Program-made: the position numbers and the translations under genes
DNA from: Eutreptiella sp. 'Long Island Sound 2002'
Taxonomy: Eukaryota > Euglenozoa > Euglenophyceae > Eutreptiales > Eutreptiaceae
Length of the DNA: 64,000 bases
Direction: 5' to 3'
Assembly (NCBI GenBank): GCA_964036045.1
Contig: OZ038380.1
Location: 120,623,199 to 120,687,198 of the forward strand
Notes under the pieces: generated by a model
Database searches by the model: none
The model's input: the letters and a program-made list of their open reading frames with translations, nothing else
Told to the model about the DNA's origin: nothing
Shown here: in pieces, positions 46,200 through 56,292 of the stretch
How positions within the stretch are numbered: position 1 is the first letter of the stretch
Layout of the letters: every line of letters begins with the position of its first letter

Positions 46200-46370
46200 A
46201 AACGGGAAAGATAGGTGCTAGAACCCGTGCCGGGACCCCTTGCTGGAACCCCTTTCTGCGCTGCAATGCTCTAGTGGAACCTTGCTGGAACCCCCTTTCT
46301 GCACCGGAACCCTTGTTGGAACCCTTGCTGAAACCCGCCTTTCTGCGCCGGAACCCCTGCTGGAACATAC
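46200..46370. repeat. GGAACCCCTTTCTGC minisatellite upstream of C'
   Basis: Units TTGCTGGAACCC and CTTTCTGCGC, at the same position relative to C' as cluster 4 is to C. Confidence 0.8.
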
Positions 46371-46940
46371 CTTTTGCGCTTTTGGTCATTTTTGGAAATT
46401 CAACATAGCGTGTGGCCCTTCGGAACCTAGGCTTGCTTTGGACTTAGGACACTTATGGAAACTCATACAGTGACTCTTAGGCATTGTAAACGCACGCACA
46501 TCGTGGTTCTAGTGGTACCCAAAAGGGGGGGGGGTTCTGCGCACACCTTCTAGCCGTGCCCCCCACCCGGGCTCAGCGGATGGCGAGCCTGACGCACATT
46601 AGCCCTGCAGGGCGTTTGTCAGCAACGGCCGCCGGCAGGGACGGGCCCGAGAGCCCCCATGACTACCGTGCACACGCCTACCGCGCTGCAGCAGCCTGGA
46701 GTGCTCAGGCAGTGCCGAGGGTCACTGCGACTGTGGCTCAAAGGAGCGAGGCGTTATTAGTGTCATTTGACCGGAGGACCCAACCGAAAGCCGCGCATAC
46801 GGGGGGCCTGACCCCGGGCAGCCCGGCAAGACGTATCTCGGCGTCGGCTACCGGCGGGGTGCAGCCCCAAACGCCAGCCAGCGGGCACGCAGGAGCAGTT
46901 TCGGACACCTCTGCACCTGTTCGATCTCCCTCTTGCCCTT
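46371..46940. other. Non-coding with dispersed repeat motifs
   Basis: No supported gene. Holds the 22-base string shared with 1953-1974 (here 46619-46640), a G run at 46526-46535 and the inverted motif pairing with about 44480-44502. Confidence 0.45.
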
Positions 46941-47735
46941 GCTGGCACAGCCCAGCTACAGCCGGGGCGACCCTGCAGCCAGGTAGCTTCTCCTCCGCCC
47001 CGGCTAGCGCAGAAAGGCCACAACCCGGGCGAGCTGACTTCCTGGTGTCCTCCCTCCCTCCCCGGCTGACGCGGAACAGCCGTAGCAGGGGCTTGCACCT
47101 CCCAGCCCGAGCTCCCTCCCGTCCCGGCTAACGGAGACCGGCGGCAGCCGGGGCGTCTTAGCTGCCAGGTAGCTTCTCCCCCGCCCCGGCTAGCGCACAA
47201 CGGCCAGAGCCGGGGTGTGGTGGCTGCCAAGTGTCCTTCCTCCCGCCTCGGCTAACGCACAACGGCCACAGCCGTGGCGTGCATGTTCCTTGCCCTCTCT
47301 GCCACCCGTCCTGGGCCACGCAGACGGGCTACAGCCGGGGCGTCCACACTGCCAAGTAGGATCTCCCCCGCCCTGGCTAGCGCAGAACGGCCACAGCCGG
47401 GGCGTGCATGTCCCTTTCCGCTCTCCCTCCCGGCTTGGCTCACGCAGATGGGCTACAGCCGGGGCGTCCAAACTGCCAAGTAGCTTCTCCCCCGCCCCGG
47501 CTAGCGCAGAACGGCCCTAGCCGGGGCGTGCATGTCTCTTGCCCTCACTGCCACCCGCCTCGGCTGACGCAGACGGGCTGCAGCCGAGGCGTCCAAACTA
47601 CCACGTTGCTTCTCCCCCGCCCCGGCTAGCGCAGAACGGCCACAGCTGGGGCGTGCTGACTGCGTGGTGTCCTCTCTCCCGCCTGTGCTAACGCAGATCG
47701 GCCACAGCCGGGCACTGCTGAGAGCTCCCCCTTCA
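46941..47735. repeat. GC-rich tandem repeat of about 62 bp (doubled to about 124 bp)
   Basis: Repeated core CGGCTAGCGCAGAACGGCCA followed by CAGCCGGGGCGTGCATG or CAGCCGGGGCGTCCAAAC. Alternating variants make a two-unit period. About 12-13 units. All small open frames here are repeat artefacts. Confidence 0.85.
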
Positions 47736-47789
47736 CCTTCTCTGCCTGGGACTTCCAGGCCTACCTCCCCGCCATGAGGTACTTCACCC

Positions 47790-48990
47790 CGTCGCTCACC
47801 CCCCCCCCCCCGGCCGTTGCCCCCCCCCCCCTCCGCTCGCCCAACCTCGTGCTGCTGCCCCGGCTTGGGCTTGGGCTTGCAGGCCTGCGCCCGCAACACG
47901 TCCCGCTCCCGCTCCGCTGCTGTTGCCCGCCGCTCCACCTCCTACGCCCGCTGCTCCGCCTCCTGGAGCTTGCCCCGCAGGTGGAGAACCTCCCCCTCCG
48001 CCGCCACCGCCCGCTTTTGGCACTCGGGCATGGTCCCCGCCTGCGCCGCCACCCACGCGTCCACGTGCGCTGCCGGCGGGAGCTGTGCAGCCGAGGGCTG
48101 GCCCCCCGACTTCGCGAGCAGTTTGGGGGCCTTGCGGGGCCGGCCCACCTTGCCCTTGGACCCGCCGCTCCTGGAGCTCCGCATGGAGGAGGCATCGTCC
48201 CCCTCCCCCTCCCCCTCCTCCGCATCCACGTCCACCACTCCCCCCACCTTCCCCAAATGCTGCCGCTGCTCCTCCTTTGCCCGGGTGAGCATTTGGAGCC
48301 ACGCGTAGCTCATGTGCTCCTCCACCCGGTCCCCCCATCCCCTCACCCCCGTCACCGCCAACGCCGCCAACCGCCTCAGCTGCCCCGCCGGCACCCCCGC
48401 CCTACCCTGCACGCATCAATCCATCCTCCAATGCCCTCCACGCAGCCGGTATGCGTAGAGGGCAATAACCCTCTCCCCCTCCTTCCAACCTCCCCCGGGG
48501 TGGGCGTGGGTGATGGCGCAGGGGAAGGAAATTTTGAGGGGCGGTTCCCGCGCCCCATCTTGCGTCTCCACCTCGATCTCCCACGTCGTCGCCACGAACT
48601 CCTCCCTTGCCCGCTTCCTCACTGGGAGGTCCAGCTTCCATGCGAACGGGGGCTGGGTCCGCAGCATGGAGAGGGTGGTGATGAAGGGGAGGTCCGACGG
48701 GTAGGCCGTGGCAGCGGTTCCTGCCACAGGGTTTGCGACGACCACGTCGGGGCACGGGGCTGGAGGGGGGGCCGCGGGAACGGTCGGCCGGATGTCAGCG
48801 GGCGGGGCGCCGGCCGAACTCGAGGGCATGTCGAAGGACACGTGGCCGCCCGTGCCCGTGCCCGTGCCCGTGCACGTGCCCGGCAGTGCAGGGGCACGGG
48901 TGTGCCCGGCCGGGCGGATTCGCTCCTGGGCGGCCACGGCCGCTCGGGGGTCCGGCAGCCAGCATCGGATGCTGCCACCGAGTGCGCTGG
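47790..48990 (-). CDS. Gene D', diverged homologue of element 2 gene D, with AT-hook-like motif
   Basis: The minus-strand frame reads DLPFITTLSMLRTQPPFAWK, LDLPVRKRAREEFVATTWEI, LKISFPCAITHAHPGGGWKE, GERVIALYAYRLRGGHWRMD and a TGA at about 48413 followed by acceptor-like GCGTGCAG. The frame then opens again (GQLRRLAALAVTGVRGWGD; HMSYAWLQMLTRAKEEQRQH; LGKVGG), an acidic tract, KGKVGRPRKAPKL (GRPRK, AT-hook-like) and a terminal coiled coil (AEGEVLHLRGKLQEAEQR; TAAERERDVLRAQ). The layout matches gene D. The upstream end is low-complexity TGTGTG. Role unknown; AT-hook and coiled coil fit DNA binding as an oligomer, by inference. Confidence 0.45.
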
Positions 48991-49003
48991 CTGATGTGGA
49001 GAT

Positions 49004-49858
49004 ATGGAAAAAATGCATTCAAGCGAAAGCATTAACCATACACCCAATGCAAGCACTCCAAATGCTCAAGGCAGCAAAACACAGTTAGCAACCCGCTGCA
49101 TACGGTATGTTACGTCACGATTGCTCACATACGTCAACACACAGACAGGATTGAAGCTGCCACAACAGCTAACCATCCGAGTGCCCTACTGCACGGAGAG
49201 ACTGTCAACGAAGCTGAAGAAGGCCTGGTCCTGCTTCCTCCACACCGTACCCTACCCCCGCTCAATCAGGCAGTATCTGACAGAGACCCTGCATATACCA
49301 CTGACCATTCCGAGAACCCTGAAGCAAGGTTTCACCGGGGATAGGGTGACGCCGTCTATGGCCACCATGAGTGACATCATTGCTAACCCCATGGCCCACT
49401 GTGCATGCCCGCATACTACCAATGTCCAAGTATGCACGCAACGGGTACACCATGACCCGTCCCGAAGGGCACAACTCGTCAGCCACGCACACAGGACAGT
49501 CCTTACGTCCATGTTGAATCAGACTCTCATCCCCTCCACGACCGTGATGCGGCGACACGTGCACACGGAACTATGTGCCGTGCGGCGGACTGTGCCTAAA
49601 AAAACACCCTTCAAATTCCAGAGGTTTGCTGCAGAGGTACACACAATGACACTGGATGAGTTGCGGACCATCAGACAGACATACCCCAATGGCCCAAAGG
49701 AAGGGCAGGTGAGGGCGTTCCAACGGGACCAACCAAACTGGGACCCGGTGCCGTTGCACAAAAACGCACACAACTATGCGCTCACATGCCGACGCACAAA
49801 ATACTGGTGTGGCACAATGTGTTCAGCGCTAGCCCCAATCACAAACACGTGGCTATGA
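49004..49858 (+). CDS. N-terminal ORF of the RT element
   Basis: Basic, His/Cys-containing protein of about 280 residues (TRLLTYV-type start, LPQQLTIRVPYCTERL, LIPSTTVMRRHVHTELCAVR, TLDELRTIRQTYPNGPKEGQ). CACPHTTNVQVC could be part of a metal site. The frame ends in TGA after NTWL. The RT core is in another frame, and a C-rich tract near 50095 marks a likely frameshift between them. Probably the upstream (thumb-distal or nucleic-acid-binding) part of the RT polyprotein, inferred from position. Confidence 0.45.
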   Translation: MEKMHSSESINHTPNASTPNAQGSKTQLATRCIRYVTSRLLTYVNTQTGLKLPQQLTIRVPYCTERLSTKLKKAWSCFLHTVPYPRSIRQYLTETLHIPLTIPRTLKQGFTGDRVTPSMATMSDIIANPMAHCACPHTTNVQVCTQRVHHDPSRRAQLVSHAHRTVLTSMLNQTLIPSTTVMRRHVHTELCAVRRTVPKKTPFKFQRFAAEVHTMTLDELRTIRQTYPNGPKEGQVRAFQRDQPNWDPVPLHKNAHNYALTCRRTKYWCGTMCSALAPITNTWL

Positions 49859-50250
49859 CGCATTCACCAAGGGAAGCCACCCTCGCTATTATGTTGTACA
49901 TGCTGTACTGTGCACGCACCCTGCCCACGTTGAGCACGCGCGCCCATGCAGCACACATCAGGCTGACAATCACCACAGAGTTCCCTGCACTGAAGGGCAT
50001 CAGAGTGCCCACACCGAAGGTGCTCAGTACATCAGCACCAAGCAAGCCCGACAGGCCCAGGGGAGTGCACCTCGGGGAACCTCCGCCGAACCGCCCCCCC
50101 CCCTCCCGCACACTGCAGGGCAGCATTTGAAGAAACGACACCTGCTGATCACGCAGGCCTGCAAACAAGCACACGAAATAGTCCAAGCTACGACGACGCT
50201 ACACATCCCACACGGAACACACGGCGGGCGGAAACGCGGAGTAAAGGCAC

Positions 50251-51312
50251 CAAGGGGAACGCGTCCTCTATAAAACAAAAGCCATGCCATTCAATACCAT
50301 CCCAAAGCTCAAGACACGAGAGGTTTTCACCCAAGCGGGACATGTGCTGCAAAGGGTGCTGAAACAGGTGGGAAGGGGAACCACGGTGTTGATCAAACAA
50401 TTCACTCAGCACTTCATCACGCCGGAAATCAATGATGAGATGCACATGATCAACGGGTGGCTAAAACCAGCACGCCAGTACTACCAACAACATGCCATCC
50501 CCATGGCGGCTTTCGAGCTGGACCTGGAAAGAATGTACCCAAGCATCCCACGACACAGGGTGAAACCGGCATGGAAGGCCCTATTGAGACGGTTCAACCA
50601 AATCCTCCTCATACATAGAAACAGCGAGCAGTGTTATGTCTCTGTGGCGAAGGGCAGGGACCGGCAGCTGGATTGCCTGGGCCGCTGGTCCGACAAGTAC
50701 TTTGATGTATACTCCTTTGCTGAAATTTTGGATGTTCTGGACTTTGATGTTTTTTACAACGATTTCTTTTGCATGGGTGAAGAGATCCGGGCCCAGGTGA
50801 CAGGCCTGGCGATCGGAGGTTATATATCAGCGCAGAACAACAGTGCTGTCCTCATGGAGGCGGAAAGTAATGTCCCCTGGGGGTCTGTGTTACCCCCACA
50901 AGTGAAACTCTGTAGATTGCGGGGCAACATCAATTGCCTTTGCCCTGCGGCTGATTTCCTCTACTGAATACACACACTCAGAGGCCTCCTCACAAACATA
51001 TACAATATACCGGTGACAGTGGAACATGCAGGTTTGAGCGTCACATTTTTGCAAGTCCAAATCCTGTGGCAGGGAACGGAGCTTAGGTGGGGGTTTAAGA
51101 ACAAGCTCATCAACAGCATGCTCACACCTGGATCAGCAATCACACGGTACCCAGACCCACACGAACCACACGCACGAAGGCTGGTGAACAGCATAGCCAC
51201 AGCCCTAGGCAACTCGGCGGTGCAGGTGGCAACGGACCAAGAGTTTATCACATCCAACCTATCACAGGCCATATGGGAGCTGGAGAGACGCCAATACCCG
51301 GCTGCATGGTGA
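50251..51312 (+). pseudogene. Reverse transcriptase core, stop-interrupted
   Basis: From GERVLYKTKAMPFN the frame shows RT motif A as AAFELDLERMYPSIP (catalytic Asp in ELDLE, residues 77-90 from ATG 50284). Motif B is GLAIGGYISAQNNSA (residues 174-188). The motif C position reads CRLRGNINC, where active enzymes carry [FY]xDD or [FY]xDN. A TGA at 50965-50967 follows, then the same frame continues with primer-grip-like sequence (NIYNIPVTVEHAGLSVTFLQ) to TGA at 51310. Loss of the motif C Asp plus stops suggests an inactive copy. The lineage is not clear; it does not look LTR-type. Confidence 0.6.
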
Positions 51313-51321
51313 TCAAACCAA

Positions 51322-51909
51322 TTGAAACGGCAAACGGTGCAAGACCCAAACACACAACCATGCTGGAAGGATGCCATGGAACGCAGACCATGGCAGAGCA
51401 TCATCCCGCCGGCGCATGTCCTCCTGCCCGAGCACACCCCCCTCCCATGCATTAACCTGCACGTTGACGTCGAACCACGCCTCCCTATCTACAAACAAAT
51501 GTATGGCACGTCCCTCTTGCCCCTCAAGCAGTTCTTGCAGGGCCCATGGCCATCCGTGTGCACTATGTCACGCCACGTGGGCATCAAAGCGTACAATTTG
51601 AGACACACCACACGTGCATTCGCGCATTTTATCCTTGCCGAGACACCGATATCCGGAATGAAGCCCACGTGTGTGAACATCTTGTCATTCTTGATACCCG
51701 TTGTACAGAAAAGCCAGGACATGCGCGCCACGCAACACATGCAACGTATGTTCCGCAGAAGAGGACGCCCCTCGCTGGCGCCCGACAGCGCACCGCACCG
51801 AGGTGAAGCCATTGGCCTCATCGGAGCACGCACACATGACGGACACATCATCACCGCCGGAAAGTACGCCATGACGAACGGAAACCCGCGACTCATCACA
51901 CGCTGGTGA
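51322..51909 (+). CDS. C-terminal part of the RT element polyprotein
   Basis: Same frame as the RT core after the second TGA. Reads MERRPWQSIIPPAHVL, LHVDVEPRLPIYKQMYGTSL, FILAETPISGMKPTCVNIL and MQRMFRRRGRPSLAPD (basic patch). No recognised endonuclease motif. Ends in TGA after LITRW. Confidence 0.4.
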   Translation: MKRQTVQDPNTQPCWKDAMERRPWQSIIPPAHVLLPEHTPLPCINLHVDVEPRLPIYKQMYGTSLLPLKQFLQGPWPSVCTMSRHVGIKAYNLRHTTRAFAHFILAETPISGMKPTCVNILSFLIPVVQKSQDMRATQHMQRMFRRRGRPSLAPDSAPHRGEAIGLIGARTHDGHIITAGKYAMTNGNPRLITRW

Positions 51910-52221
51910 GCCGTGCAATCAAACGGGAGGGGGGTTTTGGGAACCCGCGCAGACCCGGCTGGGCCCCAGGGGGCCCGCCGCCGGCTCTTCACAAATTCCC
52001 AAACAAACCACACACAGAAATCACGGACACTCAAATATAGGAAGCCATATACGGTAAAATAGGAAAGGAAAAAGAAATGAGTGTCACACTGTATTGCTGT
52101 ATATCTTGTTGTAGTGATGCAAGGTAGCTTTCCCTCCCTACGAATGCCCTCATGCTAACTATGTCCATCATACATACATGCTCAGGTATTCTGTTCCCAT
52201 GTCTTTTTGCATATTCTTTTG
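51910..52221. other. 3' flank of the RT element
   Basis: No gene. Moderately AT-rich with AAAATAGGAAAGGAAAAAG near 52055, possibly the 3' untranslated region. Confidence 0.35.
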
Positions 52222-52225
52222 TATA
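52222..52225. repeat. TATA target-site duplication, left flank of element 1 (copy R)
   Basis: Followed by TTCCTTTGACTACC. Partner at 58260-58263. Confidence 0.75.
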
Positions 52226-52248
52226 TTCCTTTGACTACCACGCGTAGA

Positions 52249-55200
52249 ATGCATATCAAGAAATTTTCTCGCGTTTTTGCTTTTATCATTGTTTTGTGCT
52301 TCCGAGGGTTTTCGAGGGTGCCCGACGCGATGGAACTATCCGTTTCGCCCAATTCAACCATTTTTGAGGAGAGAAGCACAATTGCCTCCTGCCTCTGCCT
52401 CCGCCTTGGTGCTACGCATGCTGCGTGTGTTCCGCGTCCTGCGCGTTTCGGTCCGGTGCCTCTTAGTCTGCCTCCGGAAGTCTTCCGACGCGTTCTACGC
52501 GTTCTGCAGGGGCTAATTGCTTCACACCTATCATCCAGCACCTGATTTTTGTTTTTTGGTGTTTTTTTGCCATGCTTGCAGCCGTGTACTCTGCCACACA
52601 CTTGCACTGGTTCCCAATGGAACTCAAACGTGCGTATTCAAATGACAATTGCCTCCTGCCTATGCCTTTGCCTTGGTGCTACACTGCCCACGTGTGTTGG
52701 GTGTTTTGCGTGTTGTCATTTTTCGCTTTTGACGTTGCCTATGGAGCCGTTGTACGCATGCTACGCGCTCTGCAGCATGCTTTTGCCACACCATTGTTAG
52801 GCTGCTCTGCTTTTATGGTGCAGGAGCCATGCCTGCAGCCCTATACCCCGCCACACATTCTCAATGGTTGCAGAAGGGTGGGAAGCTGGGAGAGTGGAAG
52901 CATCCGGAGAAACTGAAGCACGACGCCTTCATTGTATTTCAAATTAAACAAGCCACGAGTATGTGTTTGTGTCTTCGTTTTCGTCTCGCTTCCCGCCTTG
53001 CACCGTTGTCCTCCTCACCTCCTTGTGTCGAAGCGGGGTGGCATGCCGGATGGGTCCATCGGAAGAAGAAAGGGGCCAAGGACCGGCAAGACAAAGAATT
53101 TTGGTTGACGAACCTCACAACGTATTAGGTGTACCACGTTCACGGGTTTGCGGTCAGTTATTTCTTGTGCGCACTATTTCGCGCTGCCTTTTGTCCCCTA
53201 CCAATTACCCTTGCACCCTTTTACAGGTGAAGGCCCCGAAGGGCAAGCCACATGCGCCACATGTGGTGCAAGACGTCCGCAACACGAAGGATGGCTTCTT
53301 GAAATACAAAAAGGTGTTCTGTGCGTTCCGCGCGTTTTATTCGTTCCCTTTTTCGTTGCCTCTGGAGCTGCCTGTGGTTGTGTGCTACGCGTTTTGCGCG
53401 TTCCGGGAGTTTTGCGCGTTTCGTACAGTTGCCTCCGTTGTTGCCTCTGGGGTTGCCTCCATGTGTCTTACATGTTTTGCATGTTCTACAGATTCCGCGC
53501 GACCGGCTGTGGACGTTGATCCAAGATGACGCAACCACGTAGAGTTCCACCGAGGAGGAGTCGGAAGAGGAGTCGGAAGAGGAGGCAGCCGAGGAGGAGG
53601 AGGAGGACGAGGAGGACGAAGAGGGCAGTGATGCTGCCAGTGTGAAGGACGAGGACGAGCCCTCCCTCGCCCAACGGGCTTCTCCTCCACTTTCCCCTTG
53701 CCCTTGCTCTTCTTCTTGGGTGGACTCTTCGCCTTTTCTTTCTTCTTCTTGGACAGCTCCTCCGGCTCTGGCTTTGCCTCTGGCTTCGCCTTGACAGGGG
53801 TCCCCTTTGGTTGTGCTTGTGCGGCCATGCGGGCAACCTCCAGGTGGGTGCTGCGGGGGGCGCAAGCATGTGCCTTACGCAGTGGAAGGCGAACCGCACA
53901 GGAAGATGCCCACAGGTGCAACCCGAGGGGAGAAGTACCAAGCCGGGGCCGCCTGCGACAACGATGTGCACCTCATGCATCGCACCCTGGAGTCGGAATA
54001 CGAAGTGTCACTCGGACGAGTATGCCAACACTACAAAGTGTGTTTGGCCGAGGAAACACAAGCCCGCCGCGTATTGGTCCTGGCGCTGCTTCTGGTGACT
54101 GATGTGCGGGCGTACAGTGTGCAGATGGTCCTCCGATGTGGCACGAAGAATGCACAAAGCACGGCCGCTGCCAGAGAACTGTTTGAGGAGCGATACCGCA
54201 GCAGCTCACCCCACCAAGTCGCAACCGGGTTGATGAACGGGGTGTCCGTGTGCACAAACTGTGTCGGAGCCCCGGACTGGCCTACGGACTTTGGTGACCC
54301 CGCAGCTGCAAGCCTGACGTTGGCGAAATTGAAGGGGGAGCTCCTTTCGTCAGGATACCGACCACGGCGCAGCATGGACCAACTGAGTGTGTTTGGTGCG
54401 GAGGACATTGTCGACATGCCCACTGACGCTTTGTAGGTGTACTGCATGTGTTGCGTGTTCCCTCTCTAACGCCTCCGGTCCAGCGTGCAGCGCGTTTTCC
54501 GCGTTCTGCGCGTGCTACGTGTTCCCGATGTTGCGCCTCTTCGTTGCCTCTAGGGGTGCCTTCCCGTGTTACACGGGCCTTGCGTCGTCTGTACAGGAGA
54601 AACTGTCGCGCACGGTCCACATGGCTGGCCTCATGGCCTACACCCTAACGGAGGACAGAGGTGTCGACCTGCCCGACACAGGGGCATGGACACTCGTGAG
54701 GACGAAGGATGCAAAGAGGCAGCGGGTGTGCATTCCTGTGCTGGGCGTTATGGCACGGGTCTTTCCACTTGCCTCTGGAGTTGCCTCTTGTCTGCTTTGC
54801 GCGTCCTACGCGTTCTACGCGGTCTGCACGTTCGATTCTGTTCCTGCCTCTGGATTTGCCTTCCCGTGTTTTAGCTTTTTTGCGCGCGCTACATGTTCTG
54901 CAGACAAGCTGGGAGGAGTGGCCGCAACAATATGGGTATCAGTATGAGCCGCGGTACGAGTATGAGCCGCGGTACGAGTACCGGCCGATGAAGACGGATC
55001 CGGAAATGCCTTCGAGCTCCGGGAGCCTCCCGTATGGGTCCGACCCGTACAAGTACCAGCCCCCCACGTACCCGCCGCCACCCACGTATCCTCCACCGCA
55101 ACCCACGCTGCCGCCACCGCCACTGCCACTACTGCCATCAGCGCCACTACTCCCACCAGCGCCACTACCGCGGGGACCTCAGCCACCACCACCACCACCG

Positions 55201-55643
55201 TCAGAGTCTGGGGAGCAGCAAGGCAGGCCGGAGATGGGGCCGGAGATGGGACCCCCGCACACGGAAGGTGCACAGGTGCGCGTTGCACATTAGTACTATG
55301 CGTTCCAGGGGATTTGCACGTAGCCTCCGGTTGTGCCTTTGGATGTTAGGCCCCGTGTTCTCCGCGTTCTGCGCGTTCCACACGTGTTCGTTTTGCTGCC
55401 TCTCGGCTTGCCTCGGGAGGTGGGTTGCATGTGTCACGCGTTTTTCGTGTTCTGCAGCACCCAATCAAAAAGGAGCCGGAGGAGGAGTCAACCCCGCCAG
55501 TGGATCCACCGCAGGAGCCGGAGGCAGCCGAGAAAGAGAGCGCTGGGGCGGCGAAGAGCGATGCGGAGATGGGAGAACAACCCCCGGAGGAAGCCGCAGC
55601 GGCGGGAGAGGAGATGGAGAAGGACGAGATAGTGCAGATTTAG
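52249..55643 (+). CDS. Accessory gene A of element 1, copy R (8-exon model)
   Basis: Proposed exons: 52249-52372; about 52846-52958 (LKHDAFIVFQIKQ); about 53032-53128 (WHAGWVHRKKKGAKDRQD); 53227-53313 (KAPKGKPHAPHVVQDV); 53492-54436; 54597-54725 (MAGLMAYTLTEDRGVDLPD); 54904-55275 (Tyr/Pro-rich, QYEPRYEYEPRYEYRP); 55458-55643 (acidic, ending DEIVQI and TAG-TAA). Exons 4, 6 and 7 are multiples of three, so the introns around them are phase 0. The large exon holds an acidic tract, an inverted Lys-rich segment (see 53675-53865), then HVPYAVEGEP, LRCGTKNAQSTAAARELFEE and a VCTNC motif. In-frame TAGs sit at 53126-53128, 53540-53542 and 54434-54436. Conserved in copy L. No known family; charged tracts suggest a nuclear, chromatin- or DNA-associated partner of the transposase. 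Confidence 0.65.
52373..55457 (+). other. Intron family of gene A, copy R
   Basis: Best supported introns: 53129-53226 (98), 53314-53491 (178), 54437-54596 (160), 54726-54903 (178) and 55276-55457 (182), all GT-AG, mostly between AG or GG and GT. Less precise ones lie at 52373-52520 and 52959-53031. They share, in order, GTGYRY at the donor, GCGTTCTGCGCGTT-type units, TTGCCTCTGGAGTTGCCTC and an acceptor CGTGTTCTGCAG. The same family recurs at about 56095-56280 and 58035-58235, and at least seven times on the minus strand of copy L (for example about 4020-4140, 8580-8700, 9300-9370, 10680-10830). Confidence 0.8.
53675..53865 (-). other. Micro-inversion within gene A exon 5, copy R
   Basis: The plus strand becomes Ser/Pro-rich and hits TGA near 53795. 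The minus strand of just this interval reads MAAQAQPKGTPVKAKPEAK, PEELSKKKKEKAKSPPKKKS and KVEEKPVGR, which is the Lys-rich block expected from copy L (KKKRKSEERSPPK; KKKKDKDKPARGHVSF). Immediately after the interval the plus strand resumes with KHVPYAVEGEP, as in copy L. An inversion of about 190 bp explains all three observations. Breakpoints are approximate. Confidence 0.7.
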
Positions 55644-56292
55644 TAAATCGGTCCGACCTAAGTTGGTGCAGCCCAGTCAGCATATTTCCAAACACACGGT
55701 TTTCGGATGGGGATCGGGTTGGGGATGCGCATGGGGATGAGTGGCTCGACCCCGATGAGGTACGCGGCAGACAAACCTCACAACCCCTCTTCTTTTCAAG
55801 GCCATTGCCGTTGGCCCAGCAAGCGCACTCACAGCAAACCCCAAAGTGGTGGCATCGCCAGTCGGCGCTTCCATCGGGGCACCGCTGAAAACGGTTTTTT
55901 TCGACGCCTTTATTTATTGCGTTGTGAATACTTTTTCAACGTTCGGATGAATGGTGGCGGCTGCGACCGCTGCCTTGCGTGGACCATGCAGGGTGCACGG
56001 ACACCGTTTCAAGAAAGCAACAATCCAATTGTTCGTGCTGCCGCCACCATTGACCCATCCCCACGGCCCTTTGCCCAGCCCATGTTCCCGCAACGTGTAC
56101 TGTGTGTGTTTCGTGTTGTACGCGCTCTACGTGTCCACTTCTGCTTCTGCCTCTGGAGGTCGTGTTACGCGTTCTGCGTGTGCTGCGCGTTCTGCGCGTT
56201 CCGCCCATGCTGCCTCTGCTGTTGCCTCTGGAACTGCCACTGGTGTGTTGCGTGTTCTACGGAGTCCCATTTCTCAACAAGCTTATTTTGTG
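55644..56292 (+). other. Spacer between gene A and transposase, copy R
   Basis: No gene. About 56095-56280 is an intron-family sequence (GCGTTCTGCGCGTTCCGCCC, TTGCCTCTGGAACTGCC) immediately before the transposase ATG, so the transposase mRNA may have a spliced 5' leader. Confidence 0.5.

Larger units (their letters stand above)
49004..51909 (+). mobile_element. Divergent reverse-transcriptase element (RT element)
   Basis: Three protein-coding stretches on one strand: an N-terminal ORF (49004-49858), an RT core (50251-51312) and a C-terminal part (51322-51909). No LTRs, integrase, RNase H, GIY-YIG or endonuclease domain seen. The last two stretches share one frame broken only by TGA at 50965-50967 and 51310-51312. 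The sequence just before it (48.8-49.0 kb) is the start of gene D', which the element may have invaded. The 3' limit is uncertain, about 51910-52050. Confidence 0.6.

Noticed and set aside
47774-48994. Long plus-strand Pro/His/Arg-rich ORF
   Set aside because: Antisense to gene D', whose minus-strand blocks align with gene D; the plus frame is a GC-rich shadow.
55951-56292. N-terminal extension of the copy R transposase
   Set aside because: In-frame upstream sequence is intron-family repeat (Cys/Phe/Ala-rich) and copy L alignment starts at the ATG 56293.
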